Part shown: one piece after another, positions 25,801 to 36,832 of the stretch | Layout: every line of letters starts with the position of its first letter | Numbering within the stretch: the stretch's first letter is position 1 | From: Gossypium raimondii | Taxonomy: Eukaryota; Streptophyta; Magnoliopsida; Malvales; Malvaceae | NCBI RefSeq assembly: GCF_025698545.1 | Contig: NC_068575.1 | Coordinates: forward strand, 56,305,980-56,369,979 | Direction: 5' to 3' | DNA: 64,000 nt | Translations under genes and position numbers: made by a program | Notes under the pieces: model-generated | Databases searched by the model: none | What the model saw: only the letters and a program-made list of their open reading frames with translations | Told to the model about the DNA's origin: nothing

Positions 25801-27995
25801 ACATAAAATAGAATTCTTAACTTAGAGTTTATTAAGGAAACAAAAACCTAATATAATAAAGAAAATAAGTAAAACTAAAACTCTTAATAAAACCTGATAT
25901 AATAAATAAATAAATAAAACTAAAAACACCTATTGCAATAAAAGCGTCCATATCATTACTCCCCTTCTCGGAGTTGAGCTTGTCCTCAAGCTCAAATTCA
26001 GAATAAACTTCAAAACTTATCCTCTTTAATTCATATTGGCAGCCTTTTATAGACTGTTAATAACAATGGAAAGAGTCTTAATTGACATAAAATAGAATTT
26101 CTAACTTAGAGTTTATGAAGGAAACAAAAACCTAATATAATAGAGAAAATAAGTAAAACTAAAACTCTTAATAAAACTTGATATAATAAATAAATAAAAC
26201 TAAAAACTCCTATTGCAATAAAAGCGTCCATATCATTACTCCCCTTCTCAGAGTTGAGCTTGTCCTCAAGTTGAAATTCAGAATAAACTTCAGAACTTAT
26301 CCAAAATCATCTATCTCATCATCATCTTGCTTGCCTTCAACATCAGGTACTTCTATCCAAAATAACCTTTTACATTTATGTCCCATGGAATAAGACCTGT
26401 TACAATTATAACACAGCCCTTTAACCCTTCTTTCCGCCATTTCTGTCTGTGTCAATCTCTTAATAAATGGTGCAGAAGAACCTATGTTGCCGTTGTTCCC
26501 TGTTGGTTCTATTGTTTGTCCCCCTCCCTTTGCAATGCTCTTTAAGTTGTTGGAATGATTGAATTGTTGCCAGTGTTTTGGGAAGTTGGCCAATTCAGGA
26601 TGGCTTGAGATGACAGTTTGGAAGAAACTTTTTGTTTACGTTCCAATGTTCGAACCATATTCATTGCAACTCTAAGGTTTTTCGCTTGTTGCACCTCAAT
26701 ATCAATTCTAAGTTCCTCTATCAACCCGGCAGTAAAAAAGTTTACTTGTTGTTGAGGTTTAAGATCAATAGCCAATAGTGATTGAAATTGGAGTTGATAT
26801 TCCTCTACAGTCCCGGTTTATTTCAAGTTGGCAAGTTCTCCCAAGGAGCTATTACTCATAGGTGGTCCAAACCTTACATGAAAACACTCTTTGAAGCGCC
26901 CCCAATCAAGATTTGCCTACTCTTCTTCCATTTGATCAAACTACAATTGTGCCTAGATGGAATGATGCTAAGCTTACTTTGTCTTCTTCGTTAGTTCGTT
27001 GATTGCCAAAAAAAATTTTGCATCTTTTCAACCACCCTAAAGGATCTCCAACACCATCATAAGTGGGAAATTCCATCTTAGAGTATCGTGGCACCATGCA
27101 CCCACCGTGTTGCAAGTCTAAATTCCATTTCCTGCCTCCGCTGCTGCCCAGTTCTTCATTATTCTTCTCTGAATCTCCTTTCGTTATCTTTTGGACCAAG
27201 CTTGTTGCCTTGTAGTCATTTGTTCCATGAAAGCCTCCAGCTTGGCTGTCAAAGTCTTTTCGTCACCCATGACAGCTGGCTCAGATACTAAGTTGTTATG
27301 TGCCTTGGTGTAGGATCTAATCACAGGTCTAGGCAAGAAAGAATTCTTGCTTCGACCTAGGTTACTCAAAAGGCAGATTCGTCCTTGACTGAACCCCTCT
27401 CAAAATAATGTTTCTTTTTTATAGAATAATTGCTTACCTCCTTATTTCATATTGGCAGCCTTTTATAGTCCTAATTGACATAAAATAGAATTCCTAAGTT
27501 AGAGTTTATGAAGGAAACAAAATCCTAATATAATAGAGAAAATAAGTAAAACTAAAACTCTTAATAAAACCTGATATAATAAATAAAACTAAAAACTCCT
27601 ATTGCAATAAAAGCGTCCATATCAGTTTCCTTGAATGAGTGACGAGCTGTTAGCTAACAACTGTGTTAATTTTTTTGGCCAAATCTCAGGAGGAAGTCCT
27701 AGCCGCTGAAAATGCAATGCTTTGTGAAAAGGTAAGCCTTAGCTTTGCAATAAGCCCATAAGTAATTGGGATTTGATCGCAAGCACATTGTCTCATGTAT
27801 CTATGCCTTTGATATCAGCTAAAATGCCGTGTTTGTCAGTACGGTATGTTGCCAGGGAAAGGATCAAAGGAGGTGAATGAGAATGAAGAAGCAAATGATG
27901 AAAGCAGTCCGAGCTCCGACGTGGAGACTGAACTGTTCATCGGACTACCAGAAGGGAGAGCTAAACGGATCGTGCAACCCAACTCAACAGATTGA
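22808..27995 (+). CDS. SOC1: MADS-box transcription factor, SOC1 (TM3/AGL20) type
   Basis: Seven coding exons: 22808-22989, 24321-24396, 24889-24950, 25056-25155, 25236-25277, 27690-27731 and 27819-27995, giving 226 aa in one frame. MADS domain residues 1-60 ([13 protein letters not shown] start), I region with [16 protein letters not shown]-box about 87-168 forming amphipathic helices, and a C-terminal [10 protein letters not shown] motif that marks the SOC1 clade. SOC1 proteins are MIKC-type nuclear factors that integrate photoperiod, vernalisation and gibberellin signals to trigger flowering. Position next to LPEAT2 and AGL6 supports true SOC1 orthology over the AGL42/71/72 relatives. Intron 5 is enlarged by a retrotransposon. 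Val41 (usually Ala) and Pro54 (usually Leu) are odd substitutions in the MADS domain. An in-frame ATG at 22343 exists only if the leader intron is retained. Confidence 0.93.
23061..23075 (+). repeat. Poly-C run in SOC1 intron 1
   Basis: A run of about 15 C residues lies about 70 bp into the first intron. It has no evident function and is a possible site of sequencing or length error. Confidence 0.8.
25672..26235 (-). repeat. Two extra tandem PPT + partial LTR copies (periods 284 and 280 bp)
   Basis: The junction word TTACTCCCCTTCTC recurs at 25672, 25956 and 26236. Each spacing unit holds about 215 bp of the LTR (from TCATATTGG to CATATCA on the plus strand) plus about 68 bp of adjacent internal sequence with the polypurine tract. 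The element therefore has three LTR starts in tandem at its 3' side, only the outermost continuing into a complete LTR. Confidence 0.85.
26295..27283 (-). pseudogene. Broken gag gene of the intronic retrotransposon
   Basis: Fragments in at least three shifted frames read in order: [19 protein letters not shown] (near 27270-27210), [20 protein letters not shown] with the retrotransposon gag start (near 27080-27010), a helical segment with ADL-like [13 protein letters not shown] (near 26760-26700), and a zinc knuckle [14 protein letters not shown] (near 26410-26370). Gag coats the RNA genome and assembles particles in the Ty3 group. Frameshifts between the fragments show it is dead. Confidence 0.8.
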
Positions 27996-29442
27996 TGGCA
28001 TTGCCAACTTATCCCATGCATGCTAAAAAGTTCATTTATTAAGAAATCAGCCTTTTTTGTTGCATTAGCATCAAATAGAAGTTCAGATCAGCAACGTCAT
28101 GGCAAGTGAAATTGCTCATTGAAAAACTCGTACGAGCATGAATGGCCTAAGATTTGCTATATCCTTATATTTAGACGATGGCATTGAAACGATCCTACAT
28201 CTGTATTAACCTCTATATATTTGTGCAGATATTAATTAAGAAAGTTGGTTCAGGGTCTAATGATTTAATTGATCAGCAAATGATATTTTTTCCCTTGAAA
28301 TTCTTAAGGTTTATTATTATTATTATACAATATTTCATTTCGTGAAAGCTATCACTCCGTAAGGCCAAATCAAGGCTACACCTCTGGCCAAGAAGTTATT
28401 ATTTCGAAATATCGTGCCTTTCCTGTTGGAAAATGGTGGATCGCCGGCAACATGGAAGTGAATAGGATATGGCGAAGGGAGTGGCAATCGGCTACTCAAC
28501 GGCCAAACAGTCGATTGCGATGAGCAACCTCAAAAAACTCGAGCTTTCGTTCAAGGCCCATCATTCAGGATCTCCAGTGGTCAAGATGGAGAAGCGAGAG
28601 AGCAAAATGACGACGTTTTGAGGGTGGATGGCTGGAGATAGGAGGGTTACTCCTTCCTAGCTAGCTTTGAGAGTCGAGCGTAGCCCTAGAAGGGCGGATA
28701 TGGTGATAGTGTCGAACCAACCAAAGGCCAAAATCTCGGATTTACATTTAGATGGCACAATTTGATTTTGCATGCTATTAAGTCTAAAATCCAAGGTTTA
28801 AACTTTTCCAATTCCATAAACCCAATAAGACTCTTTAACAACGTGTTAATATTGGTACTTTTTCATTTATCATTTTCATTTTACAGACCTCGGTTATATT
28901 TTAATTATTTATGTTTGAAATATTACGTTTTAGTCACTTGCGTTCATGTGTTATAACATTTTAATCACTCAGTCGTTAATTGTCGTTAAAGGTGTAATAG
29001 TAAGCTAACGTGGAACATTAAATCATCATTTCAAACAAAAATTTTAAGTTAAATTATACAATTGGTCATCGTACTTTTTCTTTTTGAGCAATTTAATTTA
29101 TTTTCTTTTATGTTCTTTTAACTTTCCTATTTTTTCGTTAATTTTCATTCTCTTTTGCTTCTTTCTCTTTCCTCCTTCTCCATCTCTTTTAACATAGTTT
29201 TTTTATATTTTCCATTTGTTAAAACTAATGCCTATACTTTTATTTTTGACCAATTTAATTTTTTTTCTTTATTTATTTTCCTTTAGTTTTAACAAATGTA
29301 GAATATAGAAAATTACGTTAAAAGTGTTGGACAAAACACTTTAGCGAACAAAAATATATAAATATAAACAAATATTTATATATAAAAATAAAATAAATTG
29401 AAAATTTTATATTTAAATTATTGGATATAAAAAATCAATAAT
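27996..29442. other. SOC1 3' flank with a repeat copy
   Basis: The first 200-250 bp after the SOC1 stop are probably 3' UTR; AATA-rich words appear near 28200-28330. At 28370-28720 is a GC-richer stretch with no recognised coding content. At about 28880-29215 lies a repeat whose inverted copy is at about 38035-38345. A smaller inverted repeat (about 29186-29237 against 29283-29322) follows directly. Confidence 0.5.
28880..29215 (+). repeat. Dispersed repeat, copy 1 of an inverted pair
   Basis: This segment matches about 38035-38345 in reverse complement. Shared words include TTTTAGTCACTTGCGTT, GTTAATTGTCGTTAA and AAATTATACAATTGGTC, the last against GACCAATTGTATAATTT. The two copies flank the nested LTR stack. 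It is non-coding and may be a MITE. Confidence 0.75.
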
Positions 29443-31129
29443 GTAACACCCCTAAACCATATCCGTCGCCGAATCAGGGTTACAGAGCATTACCGAACTT
29501 TTCAGATAAAAAACAGACATTACATATTATTTAACATACATGTCATAAATCAATCATATTGTCTCTTATATGAGCCCTCGAGGCCCAAAAATATGTTAGA
29601 AACAAATCGGGACTAAACCGGGTACTTAGAAATTTTTTCAAAAACATAAAAAATTTTCAAAGAAATAAGGGACACACGCCCGTGTGACCAGGCTGTGTTG
29701 CTCACACGGTCAAGAGACACGCCAGTCTCTTAGGCCGTGTGAACATTCGAAATAGGGGCACACGGCCGTGTCCTAGCCTGTGTCCAAATTTAGGTGCTTA
29801 TTGACTTGAGTCACACGGCCAAGCCACATGTAACGGCCCAAATTTTAATGGTGTCAGAATAGTAATTTGAGATCATTAATTCTGACATGTGAGTTTAGAT
29901 ATTAATAAGTAAAAGTTAGGTGTGATTTTAGAAATATTTTTGAATTAGTGAATTTTGCGTATTAAAGGAAATTATTAGATAAATTGAGATAAAAACGAGG
30001 TATCAAGACCTCAGAATTAAAAATTGAGTCATAAATATTTTTATGAATATTTAAGGAGTGTGAATAAGTTAGTATTAAATTTTCGTTAGGAAATTTTAAC
30101 ATTTTGGTAGTCAATTAAGTGATAAGGACTAAATTGAATAAGATGTAAAATTGTGAAAATGGTTAAGTGGCTTAAATAATAAATAAGAGGGGCTTAAAGA
30201 GCAATTTGACCCAAAATAAAATGGGCTGGACGATTAGGTAAGGAAAAGGCTGAGAAGCGGTGTAAACTAATGACAAAATTGTAATTTAGTTGAAATTGAA
30301 TAGTTAAAAAATTGGATTAAATTAAAATATCTAGAATTCTCTTCATTTTTCTTCATCCTCTCAGCCAAAAACACCATTGACGGGTTTTCTTAAGCTGGTT
30401 TCTCATAATTTACTACATGTAAGCTTAATTCTTGATTATTTCTTGTAGTTTTTGTGATTTTGAGACTTTTACGACTAGGTCCTATTGTCTAATTCATTAG
30501 TTTTTTGCTTTTATGAATGATTTAGAAAGTTTCCATGAATAATTTCTGGAATTTTATGATGATTTAGCATGGAATGGAAGCTTTAATTTCATTTTTGTGA
30601 TGATTTTATGGAGATAGTTAAATAGAAATTGATATTTAGGACTAAATTGTGGAAGAATTTAGAATTAGGGTTTTGTGTTGAAATGTTGAATGTCAAAGGC
30701 TGTGAAATAGTTCAAAATGTTGAATGTCAAAGAATATTTAGATCAATGAATGGAATAATTGAGTAGGGACTTATTTGTAAATTTTGTAAAATTTGGGGTA
30801 GAAGTATAATTTCAAAAATTAAAGGGCATAAAGTATGAAATAGAGTAAAACTTTGATAAATGATAATAATTGAATGATCTTATAATTATAGATCAAGAAC
30901 CCGAAGTGAATCGTGGAAAGAAAAAAATTGCCAGAATAGTCATTGAAATTTCTACAACTTTTGCAAATTAGCCAGGTAAGTTTATATGGCTAAATTAAAT
31001 ATTTTGTTATGAAAATTTCATGAATATTATGGTATATTATTGTGTATGAATGTTATAAAATTTTGATTATTGTAAAATAATGCTCAAGTAAAAGTACAAA
31101 TTAGTTGGAACGATGGATTTGAATACTTT

Positions 31130-31460
31130 CGTTCAGAGGCCAAGACGAATTGACGGAAAAGACCTTGGTTGGACCATGGCAACATGTGATATGTGATTTC
31201 TGTATAAGACCATAGCTAGGCTATGGCATCGGTGTGATGTGATTATGAGTTTCCATATAAGACCATATCTGGGATATGACAATGGTGTGATATGTGCTAT
31301 TGTGTAAGACCATATCTGGGATATGACATATGTGCTACTGTGTAAGACTATATCTGGGATATGGAATCAATGTGATATGTGATCTGTATAAGACCATGGC
31401 TGGGCTATGGCTTCGGTGCGTGATATGTGACAAGGTGCAAGACCAAAGTTTTACTATGGC
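31130..31460 (+). repeat. ~55-65 bp minisatellite in LTR E3, about six or seven copies
   Basis: Units centre on TAAGACCATATCTGGGATATG followed by a spacer rich in TGTGATATGTG. Each has a hairpin: CCATAG-CTAGG-CTATGG and CATATC-TGG-GATATG are visible, and the arm sequence changes between units while still pairing. Confidence 0.85.
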
Positions 31461-31687
31461 ATTGTGAAAACGAATTACTCAATTTCGTAGTCGTCCCCTA
31501 ATTTAATTAAGAGAGGTAAATGATAAACGGGCCTAAGAGATTAAAATTTGTAAATAAGTGATATTGAATTCAATCAAGTGAACCTATCACTGATTTTATG
31601 ATTAACATGAGGAATTAGTGAAATTGTATATTATATGATTGTTATTAAATGTTCGGTAAGATTTACTTTCTATGCCAATAAACTTAC

Positions 31688-31705
31688 TAAGCTTCTATAA
31701 GCTTA
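31688..31705 (+). other. Stem-loop in LTR E3
   Basis: TAAGCTT-CTAT-AAGCTTA is a perfect 7 bp inverted repeat within AACTTAC...CTTACTT, counterpart of those at 4706, 9369 and 32912. Confidence 0.7.
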
Positions 31706-32911
31706 CTTGTGTATGCTTATTATTTTTGTAGATTGACGTATATACATTCGAAGGATCGGATCTACATCGAGGATCACACTATCCAGATTTATCCCGGTAG
31801 ATTTTGTTAAACAACCTTTTGATTTATATGGCATGTATAGGAGTTGAAGTGATAATGTAATAGTATGAATGATTAAGTATGTAAAGTAAATTGAATGTGG
31901 TGGTATTGTTAGATAATGAAATTTTTCTAAATTTCCCAAAAGTTTCGAAAGTTCTCAGTTTAGTCCCGAACTATTCCCAATGTATGTTTTGGGCCTCGTA
32001 GGCCCGTCTAAGGGACGTTAAGCATATGATTGAATGTTTTTAAATGGAATGAAATTTTATGGTCTGGATTTGTGTGTTTGATTGTGTTCAAGTCTGGTAA
32101 TGCCTCGTACCCTGTTCTAGCGTCAAATAAGAGTAAGGGGGTGTTACACCACACGCCTGTGTGCTAGGCCGTGTGAGTATACTGACTTGTAATATTAAGG
32201 TGCAGGGGTCACACGGCTAAGTCACATGCCCGTGTGTTAGGCCGTGTGCCACACATGACTGAGACACACACCCGTGTCTCTGTCCATATGAAAATACCTG
32301 AGCATTCTGTTTTGAAATATTAAAGTTGTAGGGACACACGGCCAAACCACACGCTCATGTGTTAGTCGTGTGTCTCACACGGTCCAGTCACACGCCCGTG
32401 TGTCTGGCCGTATGGACTCAAAATGAACCTTAAACATCAAGTTTACCATTCCCTGCAGTCTTGGACACTAAGCAACTCAAAAATCATTCATTCAACCAAT
32501 TCAACACGTGATCAAATACATTTTAAACATGTCAAAACAAACCAATGTACCCTCATAGGTACTACAATTATATTATCAAGACAAGTCATCAAAACATCAA
32601 TGTAATCCATATTATAAACCTACCAAATTCAATCAACTTTTACCTAATTCATGAACATTTATGCACTAATTTAAAACATACCATACCATAACTTTAACAT
32701 AAAACATATACTTATATATATAATCAACCAATATTAACTTATAATCTTATTTACAATCAATCCACAAAATAGTTAACATTTAGACGCCCTAAGTACATGC
32801 CGACACAAAAAGAAATAACATCACCGCGTTTGAGTTCGGGACCGTTGTTGGATGCTGAATCGGCGATCACACTTAAGTACCTAACCTGGGCATGGAAAAC
32901 AAAACCGTACG

Positions 32912-32927
32912 CTGAGTATAAACTCAG
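32912..32927 (-). other. Stem-loop in LTR E4
   Basis: CTGAGT-ATAA-ACTCAG is a perfect 6 bp inverted repeat. In minus orientation it reads ACCACTGAGTTTATACTCAGC. It occupies the comparable place in E4 but shares almost no arm sequence with the other three stem-loops. Confidence 0.65.
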
Positions 32928-33112
32928 TGGTATTTCTATAATCCGAATATTTTAAAACAAAATAATATAATATGCACATTTAATCATACCATAACAATAA
33001 TCATTCAATTAATCAATTCATAAATAATTCATCTATACCATTTTCACTTCTTATATTTACACAATTCTTGTATCTTATATCCATTTCACACTCGATATTT
33101 TCCAATACCAAT

Positions 33113-35560
33113 TGTCGAAACCATTTTTTGAAAATAAAATTTTCAAAAAACAAAAAGTTGGAGTCGCCACCGATCCTTTATTGAGGTGTGATCGGCTCAC
33201 CTTAAAAATTATTTTGGTCTACGAAACTTGAGAAAACGAGTTCGGGAGTCAGTTACACACGAGGAAGGGTTAGCACCCTCGTAACGCCCAAAATCGGTAC
33301 CAATTTGATTATTAATGTTGTAATGTCAAAAGCTTTAAAATATGGTCTTTGTATTTGAAAACCTGTATACATATTGAAATCCCCTTATTTAGGGAATATT
33401 CGATTGTTTAAGTTAGATGAAGAAATCAAGACTCAATGCGTTAGAGTACAATTTCTCAAATCTCCCAAACTTTGAATATAATCCCCTTTTTATAGGAAAA
33501 TTTCATCTCAAGAAAACAATATGGCATACCCAATACATTAGGATACAACATGTTGAATTCCTGAAAATGATTTTTATTTATGCGTTTTGAAAAAAAATAT
33601 TCTCGATTATTTAGGGTTAACAAGGAAAATTGGAACCCAATACGTTAGGGCTCAATTTTCTCGAAAATCCCAAATATCAAACATTACATAATCTTAAAAA
33701 CCTTTGAACAAAAAAACGATTTTAATGTTTTGACGAAACTAAATATATCTTCTTATTTAAAAAGAAATGATAAAATGCTAATATACAACCTAAAACAAAC
33801 ACTTTAATATGAATTATATATGTATATGTATTTACAAATATTTAATATGTATATATATAAGTACAATATATAGGTAAATTTGAAAGTATGTGTATCCATA
33901 TATTAAAAAATACATATTAATATACATAAAAAGAATGAAATATATAAAACAAAAACTTATAATAATTTCTAATATATATATATATATATATGTATGTATA
34001 TATGTATGAGAAAATTGTGGCAATAAGATAAAAATATATAAAAGTATGTATATGTGCATATATTTACGGAATAAAATGTATAAGTATATATAGGTAAATC
34101 ATGAAAATAGGTATGTATTTAAATACTTATATGTATGTACAATATGTATAAAATAATGGAATATATAGAACAATAAAAAATGTTTGTAATAATTTAAGAA
34201 TATAAAAATGGTATATATATACTATAGAAAATGAATGTATATTTTAAATTATAAAATATGGGAAATGTATGTGTATTCTAAAATGTGTATGTATATTTAT
34301 ATATATATAATGTACATTTGTAAAATAATGAAGAATAATATAAAAAATAGAAGTATACGTATGTACATATTTACAAAAGTAAAAACAAGTTTTTGAAATT
34401 AAAAATATAAAATTATATATATTATAAAAAATGTTTGTATGTGCATGAAAAATAACAATTACAATATCAATAATAATAAATAATAATAAATAATAATGAT
34501 AATAATGATAAAAATAAAAATTTTAAAAAACGAAGAAAATAAATAAAAAATGAAATTAAAATAAAACGGTGAACCAATTTGCAACGCGCGCATTATATGA
34601 GGGGCCAAAATGGAAATAATCAGCCCCCCAAAACGGTGTGCAGCGATGTGGGCTGAAATGAACAAAGGTAGAAACATACGGTCCAAATTAAGAAAAAGAA
34701 ATGGGTTTGTTTAAAACGCGTTGCAAAAAGGAGGGCCTAAATGCGTAAATTCCCCATTTAGGGCTAGAACGCGCGGACCCTACTTGCGGGTCGGGTCGAT
34801 GTGCGGATCTGGACCTTTCAAAACGGCGTCGTTTTGGCTTTCATTAAATTAAACAAAACTGAAAGAAAAAAAATTAAAATCATTCTATTCCCTCTTTTTT
34901 TTTAAAAAAAAGTGGCTCTGCTAGGGTTTCTTTCAACCCGCTCTTTGCGCCGCCGTTCAACCGCGAGCCAAGGCTCCGATCGCGACGGAGGTGGCACCGA
35001 TTCGATGACTCCGACGAAAGAGATAAGTTTCCCTTCTCTCTTTTTTATATTTTAAGCGAAATAAATAAAAAATAAAACAAAAAAACAAAAATGAAAAAAG
35101 AATAACTGTGAATGATGAACACAAAGTAAAACGAAAAAAATCTCCTTTTATATTCAAAAGGAATTTTGTATCTATTTCGTCTCAATTTTTTTAATCCACT
35201 TCCAATACAAAAGATCGATTGTTTTATAGCCCAAAAATAACCTATTTCCTTGTTTTTTTTGTTGTTTTACATTGTTTGGACTTTTTGAATCTGTTTTGCA
35301 GGTGAACGTGACGGCATACGTGGAGGCGTGGCGCGTAAATGGCGGCGACAACAACGCACTTGGTTGCTGTTAGGCGTGCAGCTACCTAGGGTTTTTGTTT
35401 GTTTTTTCCTGCTGAAAATGTTGGGTGCATTGGGCTGCTTGTTGGGCTAGGGTTTAGGTTTGATGTATTGTCAATGGGCTTAGGTTAATAATTGGGCTTT
35501 GTAAAAAACTGGACTGTCTGCTTTGTTTTGTACGGGCCCGGGCCAATTGGGCCTGTTATA
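33113..35560. mobile_element. Nested solo LTR of a second family (E5) inside E4
   Basis: The 2448 bp element starts TGTCGAAACC and ends CCTGTTATA (probably a mutated TGTTACA). Flanks are CCAAT (33108-33112) and GCAAT (35561-35565), one mismatch. It carries a GAGTCGCCACCGATC segment known to me from plant LTRs of this type, then several hundred bp of ATGTATAT-rich sequence, and near 34740-35000 a GC-richer part. No coding domain is seen, so it is a solo LTR unrelated to E1-E4. Confidence 0.8.
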
Positions 35561-35639
35561 GCAATCATAGTGTCATTTCATTTAATTACCCCTATTAACT
35601 CAATTCGGACTCTGACGGATACACGGATCCAACCAAACA

Positions 35640-35790
35640 CACCAGTTTGGTACCCAATACCTCATCGGATAATTCGAAGAAATAAGGTGAAACCCAGTGT
35701 CTCATCGGCTAAACCGAAGTAAATTGGCACCCAGTGCCTCATCGAATTAATCCGAAGTAATAAATTGACACCCAGTGTCTCATCGACTAG
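35640..35790 (-). repeat. ~47 bp minisatellite in LTR E4, about four copies
   Basis: Plus-strand units read ACCCAGTGTCTCATCG followed by a CGAAGTAA spacer. The unit holds the hairpin GACAC-CCA-GTGTC. The E5 insertion ends 80 bp away. Confidence 0.8.
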
Positions 35791-36705
35791 AAGTTGAAGT
35801 AGTCCCTGAACTCTTTCAATCCTATGGCATGTCATCTATATCCGACTCAGCCCGATACAGTTAATAGGGTTTCAATTCACTTTTCAAATGCAACAAATAT
35901 CCAATAATCAAATTTCACATTAATCACAAATTCATATAAATTCAATTCAATACCAAAATGTTAAATACTCACCTCAATCACTTACCATAAACATTAAATC
36001 AAAATACAACAATTAATATTTAAATTTGAATTATAGAAATACAAACCAGAATTTTCCGAGCTATTCCTCTTTGACTTTATCTTTTCCCTTCTTAGTTGAG
36101 GGTTCTGGTACAACATTAGCTACAGAATTAAAACAATTAAAATTTATCAATACAATACAATTCAATTTCACATTGAATATTTTTCAATTTTATTCAACAT
36201 TTTCCTAAATTCTAATTTAGTCCCTAAACCGAGGCTAACTTTATTTCTTCATGATTAATTCTATATTTTCATTCAATTTCCACTTTAAACTAGATTTAAC
36301 TCTCTAATTTCACTTAAATCCCTACATTTTGAAATTTTCACAATTTAGTCCATAATACTCAAAATTTATAATTTATTCTACAATTCAATCCTTTTTCATT
36401 TCTAACTTAAAAATCTATCAATTTAGTCCCTAATACTCAAATTATTCAACATAGACAACATTTAAAAACTCAATAATTTCTAAAATTTCAACATGAGCAG
36501 GTAGTATTTAATACCGTGATTATAAAACATAAAATTTACAAGAAAATGGACTAAATTGACTAACCAATTAAGCTTTGAACAATTGAAACCGTAGCTTTTT
36601 CTCCTTTCTCTCTTTTCTTTTCTTTCTTTCCTTCTCTGTTTTCGTTTCAAATTGTTTCTTTTCTTTTCATTTTATTTGTTTTGTTTTATTACTATTTCAT
36701 TTACT

Positions 36706-36754
<49 letters not shown>

Positions 36755-36832
36755 TAATATAATATAATATAATATAATATAATATAATATAATATAATAT
36801 AATATAATATAATATAATATAATATAATATAT
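36706..36832 (+). repeat. (TAA)n then (TATAA)n microsatellite in LTR E4
   Basis: A (TAA)n run of about 45 bp passes directly into about 80 bp of (TATAA)n. The long open frame on the minus strand here (poly-Leu and Ile/Tyr repeats) is an artefact of the repeat. Confidence 0.95.

Larger units (their letters stand above)
25355..27624 (-). mobile_element. gag-only LTR retrotransposon in SOC1 intron 5, TSD GTTTC
   Basis: The 2270 bp element begins TGTTATGTGCC and ends CGTCCATATCA on the plus strand. A perfect 5 bp duplication, GTTTC, lies at 25350-25354 and 27625-27629. Its LTRs are 25355-25671 and 27294-27624. On the minus strand the order is LTR, a primer-binding site resembling the initiator-Met tRNA type (TAGTATCTGAGCC, 27281-27293), a broken gag, purine-rich tracts (GAAGGGGAGTAA) and LTR. 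No protease, RT or integrase is present, so it is non-autonomous. The LTRs differ visibly at many sites over the first 115 bp, so the insertion is not recent. It lies antisense to SOC1. Confidence 0.9.
29829..32148 (+). mobile_element. Nested solo LTR (E3) inside E4, TSD CCACA
   Basis: The 2320 bp element starts TGTAACGGCCC and ends GGGGGTGTTACA. It has a perfect 5 bp duplication, CCACA, at 29824-29828 and 32149-32153, inserted in the palindrome cluster of E4 in opposite orientation. No coding domain is present. It contains a minisatellite (31130-31460) and a stem-loop (31688-31705), then a GGGCCTCG-AGGCCC-like tail shared with E1 and E4. Confidence 0.92.

Noticed and set aside
31130..31460. 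Regular short repeats with spacers, looking like a CRISPR array
   Set aside because: Plant DNA; units vary along their whole length and spacers are not unique. It is a minisatellite.
33832..34059. 75-codon Ile/Tyr-rich frame, possible membrane peptide
   Set aside because: Produced by ATGTATAT-rich sequence of LTR E5; low complexity.
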